The notes under the pieces were generated by a model. That model had not been told where the DNA came from and did no database searches. It saw only the letters and a program-made list of their open reading frames with translations. Of a stretch of 30,572 bases of DNA, positions 1 through 7,586 are shown piece after piece. Position 1 is the stretch's first letter; every line of letters starts with the position of its first letter. The DNA lies in assembly GCA_023439045.1 (NCBI GenBank), contig JAEXOY010000038.1, positions 1 to 30,572 on the forward strand, in the 5' to 3' direction. The translations under genes were made by a program, and so were the position numbers. This DNA comes from Bacillota bacterium (GTDB lineage Bacteria; Bacillota; Clostridia; Acetivibrionales; DSM-1351).

Positions 1-32
1 ACATGTAACTTTTTTAGTTCCTCATCAGTCAT
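1..32 (-). CDS. possible 5' end of a leftward gene running off the window
   Basis: Reading leftward, an open frame starts at ATG 32 (M-T-D-E-E-L-K-K-L-H) and leaves the window after about ten codons; an in-frame upstream ATG ends at position 44. A weak purine stretch (AGGGA) lies 12 bases before ATG 32. Too little is visible to assign a family. The support is the open frame and its divergent placement from the next gene, with a shared regulatory spacer between them. Confidence 0.3.
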   Translation of the reverse strand, partial: MTDEELKKLH

Positions 33-45
33 TGTATATATCATT

Positions 46-113
46 CCCTAAGATTACCATTATTTATGATAGGGTGAAATAATCATACGATAATCTTAAG
101 GGTGAAATTATCA
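46..113. promoter_or_regulatory. repeat-rich spacer upstream of the LtaS-type gene, possible operator
   Basis: The sequence GGGTGAAATWATCA occurs twice in direct orientation at 72-85 and 100-113, 28 bases apart, with 13 of 14 positions identical. An inverted repeat, CCCTAAGATTA at 46-56 and TAATCTTAAGGG at 91-102, overlaps the same stretch. The cluster lies about 30 bases upstream of the candidate -35 of the rightward gene and just upstream of the possible leftward gene. The arrangement is typical of a binding site for a regulator acting on one or both divergent genes. The regulator is unknown. Confidence 0.35.
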
Positions 114-144
114 CAAACTAAAGACAGATATAAAATATCATTTA

Positions 145-173
145 TTTACAATTTACGTACCGCGTATTATAAT
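145..173 (+). promoter_or_regulatory. sigma-A-type promoter of the LtaS-type gene
   Basis: A -35 element TTTACA (145-150) and a -10 element TATAAT (168-173) are separated by 17 bases. Transcription would begin near 180, giving a leader of about 28 bases that carries the AGGAG ribosome binding site. Confidence 0.6.
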
Positions 174-207
174 TACACAGATAGCAATTTTTTAGGAGTG
201 TAATAAA

Positions 208-2085
208 ATGAATTTGCAACCAAACTATGGGATTCAAGTATCGAGAGGGTTCAGACACAAACCAGGAAAAAGGTTCCTCAATTGTTTGCTACAAGAATGG
301 CTGACAATTTTAACTTTTTTGATTCTTTTATTTAAATCAATTGTATTAATGGGTTTTGTTTATAGTTCTGATCAATCTGTTATTGACATAGGAAAGGGCA
401 TAGATAATATAACATTAATGCCTATTTGTGCAGTTATATTGATTACAATAGTATCTTTGAGCTATTTGGCAAAAGGAAAAGGTCGGCTATGGTTACTACT
501 TATACTGAACTTTCTTGTATCTGTGCTATTTGTATTTGATGCGGTATACCTTAGAGCTAGCGGAAACTTTTTGTCAACTCAGCTGCTTAAGCAAACTGGT
601 AATTTGAATAATCTGTGGGATAGCATTTTTGCTATGTTCAGACCGTGTGACATTATATTCTTTGTTGATATCCCGATATTATTAGCTATTTTGATTTTAT
701 TTAGAAAGCTTAACTACACTTCACCACTATTTAGAGAACTAAAATCTAGGATGATTGCATTTGCAATTACTCTTATAGTGCCTATATGTTTCATAGTAGC
801 TAGTTATTTGGCTTTAAATGTCTATGGAAACAATAAGAATGCCTATATATTTTACACTCATTGGAATCCGGCACAGACTATATGTAATACTTCCCCTTTT
901 GGGTATCATCTTTATGATGTTTATGTCTTTTTTGCTGATAATAAGCCATTAAATATATCAGAAGATAAAAAACAGGATATTCAGTCTTTTTTGGATAACA
1001 AGAATGAAGACTTGCCTGATAATAAGTATAAAGGCATATACAAGGGAAAAAATCTTTTAGTTATACAGGTTGAATCACTTGAAAACTTTGTTATAGGTCA
1101 ATCTATCGATGGGCAGGAGATTACCCCTACTTTAAATAAGTTAGTTAAAAATTCGTTGTATTTTGATCAGTATTATACTCAGATAAATGAGGGTACCAGC
1201 TCGGACGCAGATTTATTGACAAATACTTCGGTTTTTCCAGTGAGAAAGGGCAGTACATTCTTTAGATTTCCATATACGACCTACAATTCACTGCCTGACT
1301 TGTTCAATAAAAAGGGATATACTACAACGGCTATACACCCTGATAACGGTGAGTATTGGAACTGGCTGGAAGCTCTAAAAAATATGGGTTTCCAAAATTG
1401 TATAGATGCAAAAAGTTTCAATATGGACGAGATTATTTATCTTGGTCTTAGCGATGGTTCATATCTACATCAGGTAAAACCAATGATTATAGAGCAGAAG
1501 CAGCCATTTTATACCTTTATGATAACCATGACTAGCCATTCTCCATTTGAATTACCAGAACATCACAAGCAGTTAAAATTGCCAAGCTACTTGGCAGATA
1601 CCAGGCTTGGAGGTTTCTTCCAATGTATTAGGTATACTGACCATTATCTTGGAATTTTCCTAGATGAGCTTGACAAAGCAGGGATTTTAGATAATACTGT
1701 TGTGGTGATACAAGGTGATCATACCTCAGTACACAAGTATTTTAATGATCAGATAAAAAGTATAGAGCCTTCTCAAGATTGGTGGCTTGACAATGATTTT
1801 AGGATACCACTAATCATATATGAAAAGGGGCAGACTCCAGAAAAAATATCAACAGTTGGTGGACAAGTAGACTTGATGCCCACGTTAGCGTATCTATTTG
1901 GGTTTGATAAAGAGGAGTACCAGCATACTGTGTTTGGAAGAAATCTCTTAAACACCAAGAAGAACTTTGCAATGTTGTCAAATGGTGAGTTTCGAGGAAC
2001 ATTGACTAAAGAAGAGCAAGAGAAAATGCTCAACGGCCTGGAATATGCTGATATTGCAATTCGCTCTGACTTTTATAAAAAATAA
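208..2085 (+). CDS. LtaS-family polyglycerolphosphate (lipoteichoic acid) synthase, sulfatase fold
   Basis: A 625-residue membrane enzyme of the LtaS family, which moves glycerol-phosphate from phosphatidylglycerol to a growing teichoic-acid-like chain on the outer membrane face. Five hydrophobic segments at about residues 32-52, 70-88, 93-112, 148-166 and 182-203 match the LtaS N-terminal half. The sulfatase-type extracellular domain starts near residue 280. Visible catalytic features are the metal-binding Glu in QVESLEN (about E289), the nucleophile Thr in NEGTSSDAD (T330), a His in TMTSHSPFE and the Asp-His pair in QGDHTS. Length is normal for the family (about 600-650). The ATG has AGGAG upstream. 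The next gene follows after 46 bases without an obvious terminator, so the two may share a transcript. Whether the product is a main LtaS, a primase or another phosphoglycerol transferase cannot be told from sequence alone. Confidence 0.88.
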   Translation: MNLQPNYGIQVSRGFRHKPGKRFLNCLLQEWLTILTFLILLFKSIVLMGFVYSSDQSVIDIGKGIDNITLMPICAVILITIVSLSYLAKGKGRLWLLLILNFLVSVLFVFDAVYLRASGNFLSTQLLKQTGNLNNLWDSIFAMFRPCDIIFFVDIPILLAILILFRKLNYTSPLFRELKSRMIAFAITLIVPICFIVASYLALNVYGNNKNAYIFYTHWNPAQTICNTSPFGYHLYDVYVFFADNKPLNISEDKKQDIQSFLDNKNEDLPDNKYKGIYKGKNLLVIQVESLENFVIGQSIDGQEITPTLNKLVKNSLYFDQYYTQINEGTSSDADLLTNTSVFPVRKGSTFFRFPYTTYNSLPDLFNKKGYTTTAIHPDNGEYWNWLEALKNMGFQNCIDAKSFNMDEIIYLGLSDGSYLHQVKPMIIEQKQPFYTFMITMTSHSPFELPEHHKQLKLPSYLADTRLGGFFQCIRYTDHYLGIFLDELDKAGILDNTVVVIQGDHTSVHKYFNDQIKSIEPSQDWWLDNDFRIPLIIYEKGQTPEKISTVGGQVDLMPTLAYLFGFDKEEYQHTVFGRNLLNTKKNFAMLSNGEFRGTLTKEEQEKMLNGLEYADIAIRSDFYKK

Positions 2086-2131
2086 TGTGGTTTCTATGGA
2101 ATAACAAATAAACATACTTTAAGAGGTTGAA

Positions 2132-2650
2132 GTGAAAAATATAATACTTATTGGTATGCCAAGTGCTGGTAAAAGCACAGTTGGTGTTATACTTGCTAAG
2201 AATATTAAAAAGGACTTTTTAGACACCGATGTATTAATACAGAATCAACAAGGCTTGCTATTGCAGGATATTTTAGATAAGTTTGGAACGGGATATTTTA
2301 TCAAAGCTGAACAGGATACAATATTATCTCTTGATACACAAAATACTGTAATTGCAACGGGCGGTAGTGTAGTTTACAGCCAAAGTGCTATGGAACATTT
2401 AAAAAATAACGGCATTATTATTTATCTTAAGATAGACATACACAGTATAGTAAAAAGGCTCAATAATATTAATACTAGAGGTATAGTGTTAGGCAAGGGA
2501 CAGACATTATCCGACATATACAATGAGAGAAAATATTTATATGAGAAGTATGCGGATATTACTGTTGAATGTTCTGAGCTAAGTATTAGTGAGACAGTGG
2601 AGGAGATTCTCCAAAAACTTGATAAGTACGGCTCCACGCAGATAAATTAA
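2132..2650 (+). CDS. shikimate-kinase-like small P-loop kinase with altered substrate residues
   Basis: A 172-residue P-loop protein with the length and fold signature of shikimate kinase. It has Walker A GMPSAGKST (residues 8-16), the LDTD motif (30-33), a lid-type Arg (NTRGIV) and the C-terminal ERKYLYEKYAD. Two normally invariant features of true shikimate kinases differ. The Arg that binds the shikimate carboxylate (R58 in the Mycobacterium enzyme, in a GE-x-x-FR motif) is replaced, since the motif reads GTGYFIKAE. The GGG loop reads GGS (77-79). The start is GTG with AAGAGG five bases upstream. No aromatic-pathway genes are nearby. It may be a paralogue acting on another small alcohol or a divergent AroK, so I give no gene symbol. 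A terminator stem overlaps its stop codon. Confidence 0.75.
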   Translation: MKNIILIGMPSAGKSTVGVILAKNIKKDFLDTDVLIQNQQGLLLQDILDKFGTGYFIKAEQDTILSLDTQNTVIATGGSVVYSQSAMEHLKNNGIIIYLKIDIHSIVKRLNNINTRGIVLGKGQTLSDIYNERKYLYEKYADITVECSELSISETVEEILQKLDKYGSTQIN

Positions 2651-2669
2651 GGCTGGTGGAGCCTTTTTT
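2630..2669 (+). terminator. intrinsic terminator after the shikimate-kinase-like gene
   Basis: The stem GGCTCCAC (2630-2637) pairs with GTGGAGCC (2656-2663) and is followed by six T residues (2664-2669). The left arm lies inside the last codons of the gene, so the hairpin straddles the stop codon. Confidence 0.85.
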
Positions 2670-2716
2670 AAACATTTTTTATTTACAGACTAAAAAAATA
2701 TGAAAACAACTTGCTC

Positions 2717-2902
2717 TTATTTATTGGCTGGCTCCCATTTACACCTTACAGGTGATACAATTGCATTTTCCTTTTTTAATTGAGCAAAGGCCTTATCTAT
2801 TTCTTTTCTGTCTATGCCAGTTAGCTTTTCAACCTCTCCTGCGCTAATAGGTTTTCCTGCCGATTTCATAGCATCAATTACTTTAGCTTTAATATCATCC
2901 AA
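2717..2902 (-). CDS. small winged-helix (HTH) protein, TTG start
   Basis: A roughly 61-residue protein that is essentially one helix-turn-helix domain. It has an N-terminal helix (DIKAKVIDAMKSAG), a helix-turn-helix (ISAGEVEKLTGIDRKEIDKAF) and a short wing-like tail (ENAIVSPVRCKWEPANK). A GTG at 2911 is in frame but falls inside the AGGAGGTG ribosome binding site. TTG at 2900-2902, eight bases after AGGAGG, is therefore the better start. The fold suggests DNA binding, but small wHTH proteins of this kind in clostridia have no established function. It stands alone on the minus strand, convergent with the previous gene. Confidence 0.7.
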   Translation of the reverse strand: MDDIKAKVIDAMKSAGKPISAGEVEKLTGIDRKEIDKAFAQLKKENAIVSPVRCKWEPANK

Positions 2903-3088
2903 CCAAATCACCTCCTATATTATCTAATATTTGCGTTAATGGTATTTATTATTAAGAAAGAAATTGTTAATTTATTTTGCTTAATATTATAAAAATTGTT
3001 AGTTGATTGATTTTAGGTTAATAAAGAATTAGTTTATTTGCGTTCATTATCAATAAAGAAAAGGATTTGTATTTATAAGATATATAAT

Positions 3089-3118
3089 TTAACAAAAACC
3101 GTAAAAGTATGATATAAT
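3089..3118 (+). promoter_or_regulatory. promoter of the pcrA-type helicase gene
   Basis: TTAACA (3089-3094) and TATAAT (3113-3118) are separated by 18 bases. The expected start of transcription, near 3125, lies only about nine bases before an upstream in-frame TTG, which argues for the downstream GTG at 3155 as the true start. The rest of the 2912-3133 spacer is AT-rich with no other feature I can support. Confidence 0.6.
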
Positions 3119-3154
3119 TTTAGAACAAATGTTTTGGAAAGGAATGATAGCAAC

Positions 3155-5554
3155 GTGGATTTATTCACAGGCTTAAACAAAGAACAAAAGCAGGCTGTTA
3201 GCCATTGCGATGGCCCATTACTGGTGTTGGCGGGGGCAGGTTCCGGTAAAACCAGAGTATTAACGCACAGAATCGCAAACTTAATCGACACACACAAGGT
3301 TTATCCTTCAAATATACTTGCAATTACTTTTACAAATAAGGCAGCCCGAGAAATGAGAGAGCGTATTGATTCTCTTATTGGTGCACTTTCAAATGATATG
3401 TGGGTAGGTACATTTCACTCTATATGTATCAGGATACTTAGACGAGACATAGAAAAGCTTGGCTATGATAGAAGCTTTGTAATTTATGATACTGCTGACC
3501 AGACAACAGTTATAAAAGAATGTTTGAGAGAGCTTAATATAAACGAAAAGAATTTTCCTCCAAAGAGTGTTTTGGAGACTATCGGGAAGCAAAAGGACGA
3601 GCTTATAGATGCTGTCAGGTTTGAGAGTTTATATGCTTCAGATTTCCGTATGGGGAAAATTGCAAAAATATATTCTCTTTATCAAAAGAAGTTAAAAAGA
3701 AATAATGCGCTGGACTTTGACGATATTATTATGAATACTATCCGCCTATTCAAGGAAAATCAAGAGGTCCTTGACTATTATCAGCGCAGATTTAGATATA
3801 TTCTGGTAGATGAGTATCAGGATACCAACACAGCGCAATATACACTTGTTAGGCTACTTTCAGAGGCTCATGGAAACTTATGTGTTGTTGGAGACGATGA
3901 CCAGAGTATCTATGGCTGGAGGGGCGCAAATATTAGAAACATTCTAGACTTTGAGAAGGACTTCAACGATTGTACTGTTATAAAGTTGGAGCAGAATTAT
4001 CGTTCTACACAGACTATACTGGATGCGGCAAATGAAGTTATTGCAAATAATAGCGGAAGAAAGAGAAAAAAGCTCTGGACGGACAACAAGGGTGGCAGTA
4101 AAATTGTACTTATTGAAAATGACAATGAGCACGAAGAGGCAATGAATACTGCTAGAGAGATAAGACGTTTGATAGATGAGGAAAGCCGCAGCTACAAGGA
4201 TTTTGCTGTACTCTATAGAATAAATGCCCAATCACGTGTACTAGAAGAAATGTTTATGAGAGAAGGCATCCCATATAAAATAATTGGCGGTCAAAAGTTC
4301 TATGATAGAAAAGAAATAAAGGATATTATAGCTTATTTGAGGTTGATACAAAACCCAGCTGATAATGTTAGCTTAAAGAGGGTTATTAATGTTCCTAAGA
4401 GGGGAATTGGTGATACAACTGTAGACAATGCAGAGAGCATTGCCAGTCAAATGGGCATGTCACTGTTTGGTACCATTTCAGATGCGCAGGAAATACCTGG
4501 TTTAGCTAGGGCTGCAAGTAAACTTACCTCTTTTGTAACTATGATAGAAAAATTGAGGACAATGAGTAAAGCTGTAGGAATTGCAAGTCTGATGGATGCA
4601 GTAGCTCAGGATACTGGAATACTCAGGGAGTATGAGACAGAGAATTCTGTTGAGTCACTAACTAGGATAGAGAATATAAAGGAATTGAAGTCGGTTGCTC
4701 TGGAATTTGAGAAAATTAGTGAAGATAAAAGCCTAGAGGAATTCCTAGCACACATATCATTAGTATCTGATATTGATAATCTTGAGGGTGAGCAGGACTA
4801 TGTTGTATTGATGACAATGCATAGTGCAAAGGGCTTGGAATTCCCCGTTGTGTTTATTCCGGGCATGGAGGAAGGCGTTTTTCCTGGATACAGGGCAATG
4901 ACAGAAGGGCCTGACCAGCTTGAAGAGGAACGTAGATTATGCTATGTTGGCATAACAAGAGCGCGAGAAAAGCTATATATGTCCAATGCAAAGTTTAGAA
5001 CCTTGTTTGGTAACTCAAGCTATAATAGGCCGTCCAGATTTATTGCTGAAATACCGGAGGAGCTTGTAGACAATGTTTCCAAGGTAAAAAACGGTTTTAG
5101 CAGCGATTTTTCGTTTGGCAGTGGGAGCAATACTGGTTGGAGTTCAACTCAAAGTTGGAGTAGAAATCAAGGTTATAGCGGCAATCCACCTTGGAGTACG
5201 ACAAGAACTTCGGGTAATGCACAAACCTCCAGTACAGGACAAAGTTCAAGTGCGGCACAAACCTCAGCCAGCACTTCTAAAGTTGGTTCGGGCAGCCTCA
5301 ATGATTTGCTAAAGTCAAATTTTGTGACGAGGGGCTTTGGTACTCAAAATCCTAGTGCTAGTAATGCTAGCTCGTCCAAGACTTCAGTAGCGGATAAGCT
5401 GTCTATTGGTGACAGGGTTGCTCACAAGAAATTTGGGAATGGTACTATTTCAAAGGCTACAGCAGATGGGGCAGACCAAATACTAGAGATTCAGTTTGAC
5501 AATGTAGGAATGAAGCGCCTTATGGCTTCTATGGCTAATTTGAAGAGAATATAA
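3155..5554 (+). CDS. pcrA: ATP-dependent DNA helicase UvrD/PcrA
   Basis: A superfamily 1A 3'-5' helicase of about 799 residues, acting in DNA repair and in clearing replication or transcription blocks. The motifs appear in order: Walker A LAGAGSGKTR near the N-terminus, Ia TFTNKAAREM, II VDEYQDTN, III VVGDDDQSIYGWRGA, IV LEQNYRST, V TMHSAKGLEFPVVF and VI CYVGITRARE. After the helicase core comes an unusual linker of about 100 residues rich in Ser, Thr, Gly, Gln and Asn (about 5095-5395). It is followed by the Tudor-like C-terminal domain (SIGDRVAHKKFGNGTISK) that in PcrA contacts RNA polymerase. GTG 3155 with GGAAAGGA upstream is preferred over TTG 3134. The linker makes it longer than Bacillus PcrA (about 740). 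Confidence 0.95.
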   Translation: MDLFTGLNKEQKQAVSHCDGPLLVLAGAGSGKTRVLTHRIANLIDTHKVYPSNILAITFTNKAAREMRERIDSLIGALSNDMWVGTFHSICIRILRRDIEKLGYDRSFVIYDTADQTTVIKECLRELNINEKNFPPKSVLETIGKQKDELIDAVRFESLYASDFRMGKIAKIYSLYQKKLKRNNALDFDDIIMNTIRLFKENQEVLDYYQRRFRYILVDEYQDTNTAQYTLVRLLSEAHGNLCVVGDDDQSIYGWRGANIRNILDFEKDFNDCTVIKLEQNYRSTQTILDAANEVIANNSGRKRKKLWTDNKGGSKIVLIENDNEHEEAMNTAREIRRLIDEESRSYKDFAVLYRINAQSRVLEEMFMREGIPYKIIGGQKFYDRKEIKDIIAYLRLIQNPADNVSLKRVINVPKRGIGDTTVDNAESIASQMGMSLFGTISDAQEIPGLARAASKLTSFVTMIEKLRTMSKAVGIASLMDAVAQDTGILREYETENSVESLTRIENIKELKSVALEFEKISEDKSLEEFLAHISLVSDIDNLEGEQDYVVLMTMHSAKGLEFPVVFIPGMEEGVFPGYRAMTEGPDQLEEERRLCYVGITRAREKLYMSNAKFRTLFGNSSYNRPSRFIAEIPEELVDNVSKVKNGFSSDFSFGSGSNTGWSSTQSWSRNQGYSGNPPWSTTRTSGNAQTSSTGQSSSAAQTSASTSKVGSGSLNDLLKSNFVTRGFGTQNPSASNASSSKTSVADKLSIGDRVAHKKFGNGTISKATADGADQILEIQFDNVGMKRLMASMANLKRI

Positions 5555-5617
5555 ACAGCACTCAAAAAGGAATAGCACATAATTGTTTTTGAATGTGTAA
5601 ATTGTATAAATTAAGAA

Positions 5618-5661
5618 ATATATGATTATAGCTGCTTGGTATGGCAGCTATAATCATATAT
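5618..5661. terminator. perfect 18-bp inverted repeat between convergent genes
   Basis: Arms at 5618-5635 and 5644-5661 are perfectly complementary over 18 bp around an 8-base loop. The repeat lies between pcrA and the convergent GGDEF/HD-GYP gene, and its right arm overlaps the stop codon of the latter. There is no clean T-tract on either side. I read it as a bidirectional terminator or a 3'-end stabilising hairpin. Confidence 0.55.
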
Positions 5662-7339
5662 ATAAGCAACCCTTATTCTCCATGATTACTTCAGCAAAAG
5701 CATCTGCAATTTGAGCATCAAATTGGGTATTTTTGCACCTCTTAAGTTCTTCAGTAGCCTCAAGATAAGTCATTCTCTTGTTATATGGTCTATTTGAGGT
5801 CATAGCATCGAAACTATCCACAACAGACAATACCCTTGCTAAATAAGGGATTTCCTCTCCTTTCAACCCATATGGATATCCCCTTCCATCATATCTTTCG
5901 TGATGGTGAAGAATAATAGGAGCTATATTCTTCAATGGCTTAACAGGCCGAATGATTTCTTCTCCGCTTTGAGGATGCTGTTTAATGATTTCCCATTCCT
6001 CCTTACTTAGGGGCATTTTTTTAACTAAAATTTCTTTTGAAACATTTATTTTTCCAACATCGTGCATATACGCACCATATATGAGCTGTTTCTTTTGTGT
6101 CGGGCTCAGATTAAGCTTATTTGCAAGCAACTTACAATAATAAACTACTCTCTCTACATGACCATAAGTATATCTATCTTTAGCATTAATGACGCTTATC
6201 AAGGTTTTTATTGTGCTAACAATCTCAATGTGGTTTTCATCGATATCTTTCTTTATATCGTCGAGTACGGAGGTGTAGCTCTCAACCCTGTTTTTATTAA
6301 AGAATTTAGCTCTATAAAGTGCATCATCAGCACTCTTAATTAGTTCCATATCACTTTTGGCCTTTTCAGGGTATATTGAGACACCTATAGATATTGTGAG
6401 TTTACCGTTAGGTTGATTTTCTTCACCATAAAAAGGTGTGGCCTCAGTTGTTTTTCTTATCTTTTCAGCAATTCCCAAAGCCTCTTTTTCACATGTATTA
6501 GGCAAAATCATTGCAAATTCTTCTCCCCCATACCTTGCCGCAATGTCATGTTCTCTTGATACATTTTTCAATATACAGCCAATAGTCTTTATTACCTCAT
6601 CACCCATTTGATGTCCGTAAACATCATTATAGTTTTTAAAAAAATCTATATCCATAAAGAGTACACATACCGATTGATGATTTTCATCGCATACTTTTAT
6701 ACATTCTCTCAATGAATCATAAAAATATCTATGATTATATAGTCCTGTGATACCGTCCTCACACGCTAAAGATTTTAGTTCATTAATATTTTCATTAGCG
6801 ATTTTTACATAATAGCCTAAAATCCAGCTTGAAAGTAAGAATACACCTGCTAGAATTAAATCTTGCTGAAAATATTTATTAATTTCAGCATCCCTTAGAA
6901 AAATAATATCAATAAACAGGATTGAAAATGAAGAAATAACAGAGAAAATAAGGCCGGGTTTGTATCCTAGCTGTATTGTTGCAGTTATTATCAAAAATAA
7001 TAATATAAACTTGAATTGGCTCTTATAAGCGCCAGAAAAAATAATTGCAATTATAAATATTATCATAAGTATAACATTTTCTATTATTCTTATGGAAAAT
7101 TGATGCTTTTGATCAATTTTATTAATAGTAGAAAATGTCCATATGAAATACACTAAGGTCAGTATTAAACAGCTCACCAAAAAAAGCTGAAAATAGAAGT
7201 AATTATTGCCTTCAAGAACATTTGTTACCATATTTTTTTCAGTAAAGTATTGAAAAAAAGCAATACTTGAAAGCAATAATGCGGCTACTTTAACAACAGA
7301 TATAATATCGGATATTTGTTTTGAATGGCATGTTTTCAT
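5654..7339 (-). CDS. membrane GGDEF plus HD-GYP protein (c-di-GMP synthesis and breakdown)
   Basis: A 561-residue protein with three parts. Residues 1-180 hold about six hydrophobic segments and form a membrane sensor of no recognised family. Residues 190-355 form a diguanylate cyclase domain with an intact GGEEF active site (271-275) and an inhibitory RxxD site (REHD, 262-265) five residues before it. Residues 375-555 form an HD-GYP phosphodiesterase domain with HDVGK (426-430) and HHHERYDGRGYP (478-489). Both active sites look intact, so it could make and destroy cyclic-di-GMP in response to a membrane signal. The ATG has AAAGGAGC nine bases upstream. It lies 121 bases downstream of, and on the same strand as, the AgrD pro-peptide gene, so it may be the last gene of that locus or have its own weak promoter (7368-7394). 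Confidence 0.92.
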   Translation of the reverse strand: MKTCHSKQISDIISVVKVAALLLSSIAFFQYFTEKNMVTNVLEGNNYFYFQLFLVSCLILTLVYFIWTFSTINKIDQKHQFSIRIIENVILMIIFIIAIIFSGAYKSQFKFILLFLIITATIQLGYKPGLIFSVISSFSILFIDIIFLRDAEINKYFQQDLILAGVFLLSSWILGYYVKIANENINELKSLACEDGITGLYNHRYFYDSLRECIKVCDENHQSVCVLFMDIDFFKNYNDVYGHQMGDEVIKTIGCILKNVSREHDIAARYGGEEFAMILPNTCEKEALGIAEKIRKTTEATPFYGEENQPNGKLTISIGVSIYPEKAKSDMELIKSADDALYRAKFFNKNRVESYTSVLDDIKKDIDENHIEIVSTIKTLISVINAKDRYTYGHVERVVYYCKLLANKLNLSPTQKKQLIYGAYMHDVGKINVSKEILVKKMPLSKEEWEIIKQHPQSGEEIIRPVKPLKNIAPIILHHHERYDGRGYPYGLKGEEIPYLARVLSVVDSFDAMTSNRPYNKRMTYLEATEELKRCKNTQFDAQIADAFAEVIMENKGCLYI

Positions 7340-7367
7340 AGTAGCAAAGCTCCTTTATAGCTACGGA

Positions 7368-7394
7368 ATTTTATGTAAACGTTTATACTCTCAA
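7368..7394 (-). promoter_or_regulatory. possible promoter with a palindromic LacI-family-like operator
   Basis: On the minus strand TTGAGA (7394-7389) and TAAAAT (7373-7368) have a short 15-base spacing. Between them lies the perfect 10-bp palindrome TAAACGTTTA. The 15-mer ATGTAAACGTTTATA (7373-7387) differs from a catabolite-repression (cre) consensus mainly by T for the C near its end. A repressor or CcpA-type factor could bind here. The short spacing makes the promoter uncertain. Confidence 0.35.
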
Positions 7395-7414
7395 AAGGGT
7401 TTTTAGAGGCATTA

Positions 7415-7445
7415 GCTTAAGACCAGTACTATACTGGTCTTAAGC
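7415..7445 (-). terminator. perfect 14-bp hairpin downstream of agrD
   Basis: Arms 7415-7428 and 7432-7445 are perfectly complementary with a 3-base loop. The hairpin is located 16 bases after the agrD stop codon. On the minus strand no run of T follows, so it may be a weak or factor-assisted terminator. It could also be an RNA-processing or stabilising hairpin that sets the ratio of agrBD to the downstream c-di-GMP gene. Confidence 0.45.
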
Positions 7446-7460
7446 CCCTATTTACTTAGC

Positions 7461-7586
7461 TTATTCATCTCTTAAGCAAATAGGTTCATTTGGCTGGTAT
7501 GCCAACCAAATGCATGCCGATGAGGCCACAAGAGCAGCAACCATAGTCATTATTGTAGCTGCTAGAGTAAATAAGTACTTTTTCAT
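7461..7586 (-). CDS. agrD: AgrD-like cyclic-lactone autoinducer pro-peptide
   Basis: A 41-residue precursor. It has a basic, hydrophobic N-terminal helix (residues 1-24, starting MKKYLFTLAATIM), a core beginning at Cys25 (CIWLA), and a C-terminal recognition tail YQPNEPICLRDE with the Pro- and Glu-containing pattern of clostridial AgrD peptides. By analogy the mature signal would be a thiolactone formed from Cys25 and the carboxyl of Ala29, possibly with one or two leader residues. A second Cys (37) lies in the tail. The ATG overlaps the agrB stop codon (ATGA) and has AGGAGG eight bases upstream, so translation is coupled to agrB. The core resembles the Clostridium perfringens CLWFT ring as I recall it. 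The exact ring boundary is inferred. Confidence 0.88.
   Translation of the reverse strand: MKKYLFTLAATIMTMVAALVASSACIWLAYQPNEPICLRDE

Noticed and set aside
2938..2952. 15-base sequence AATGGTATTTATTAT shared with 24822-24836
   Set aside because: By rough estimate a shared 15-mer of this AT-rich composition is expected about once by chance in a window this size, and the two contexts differ.
5115..5312. Alternative frame within the pcrA linker
   Set aside because: It arises from the low-complexity coding repeat and has no initiation signal.
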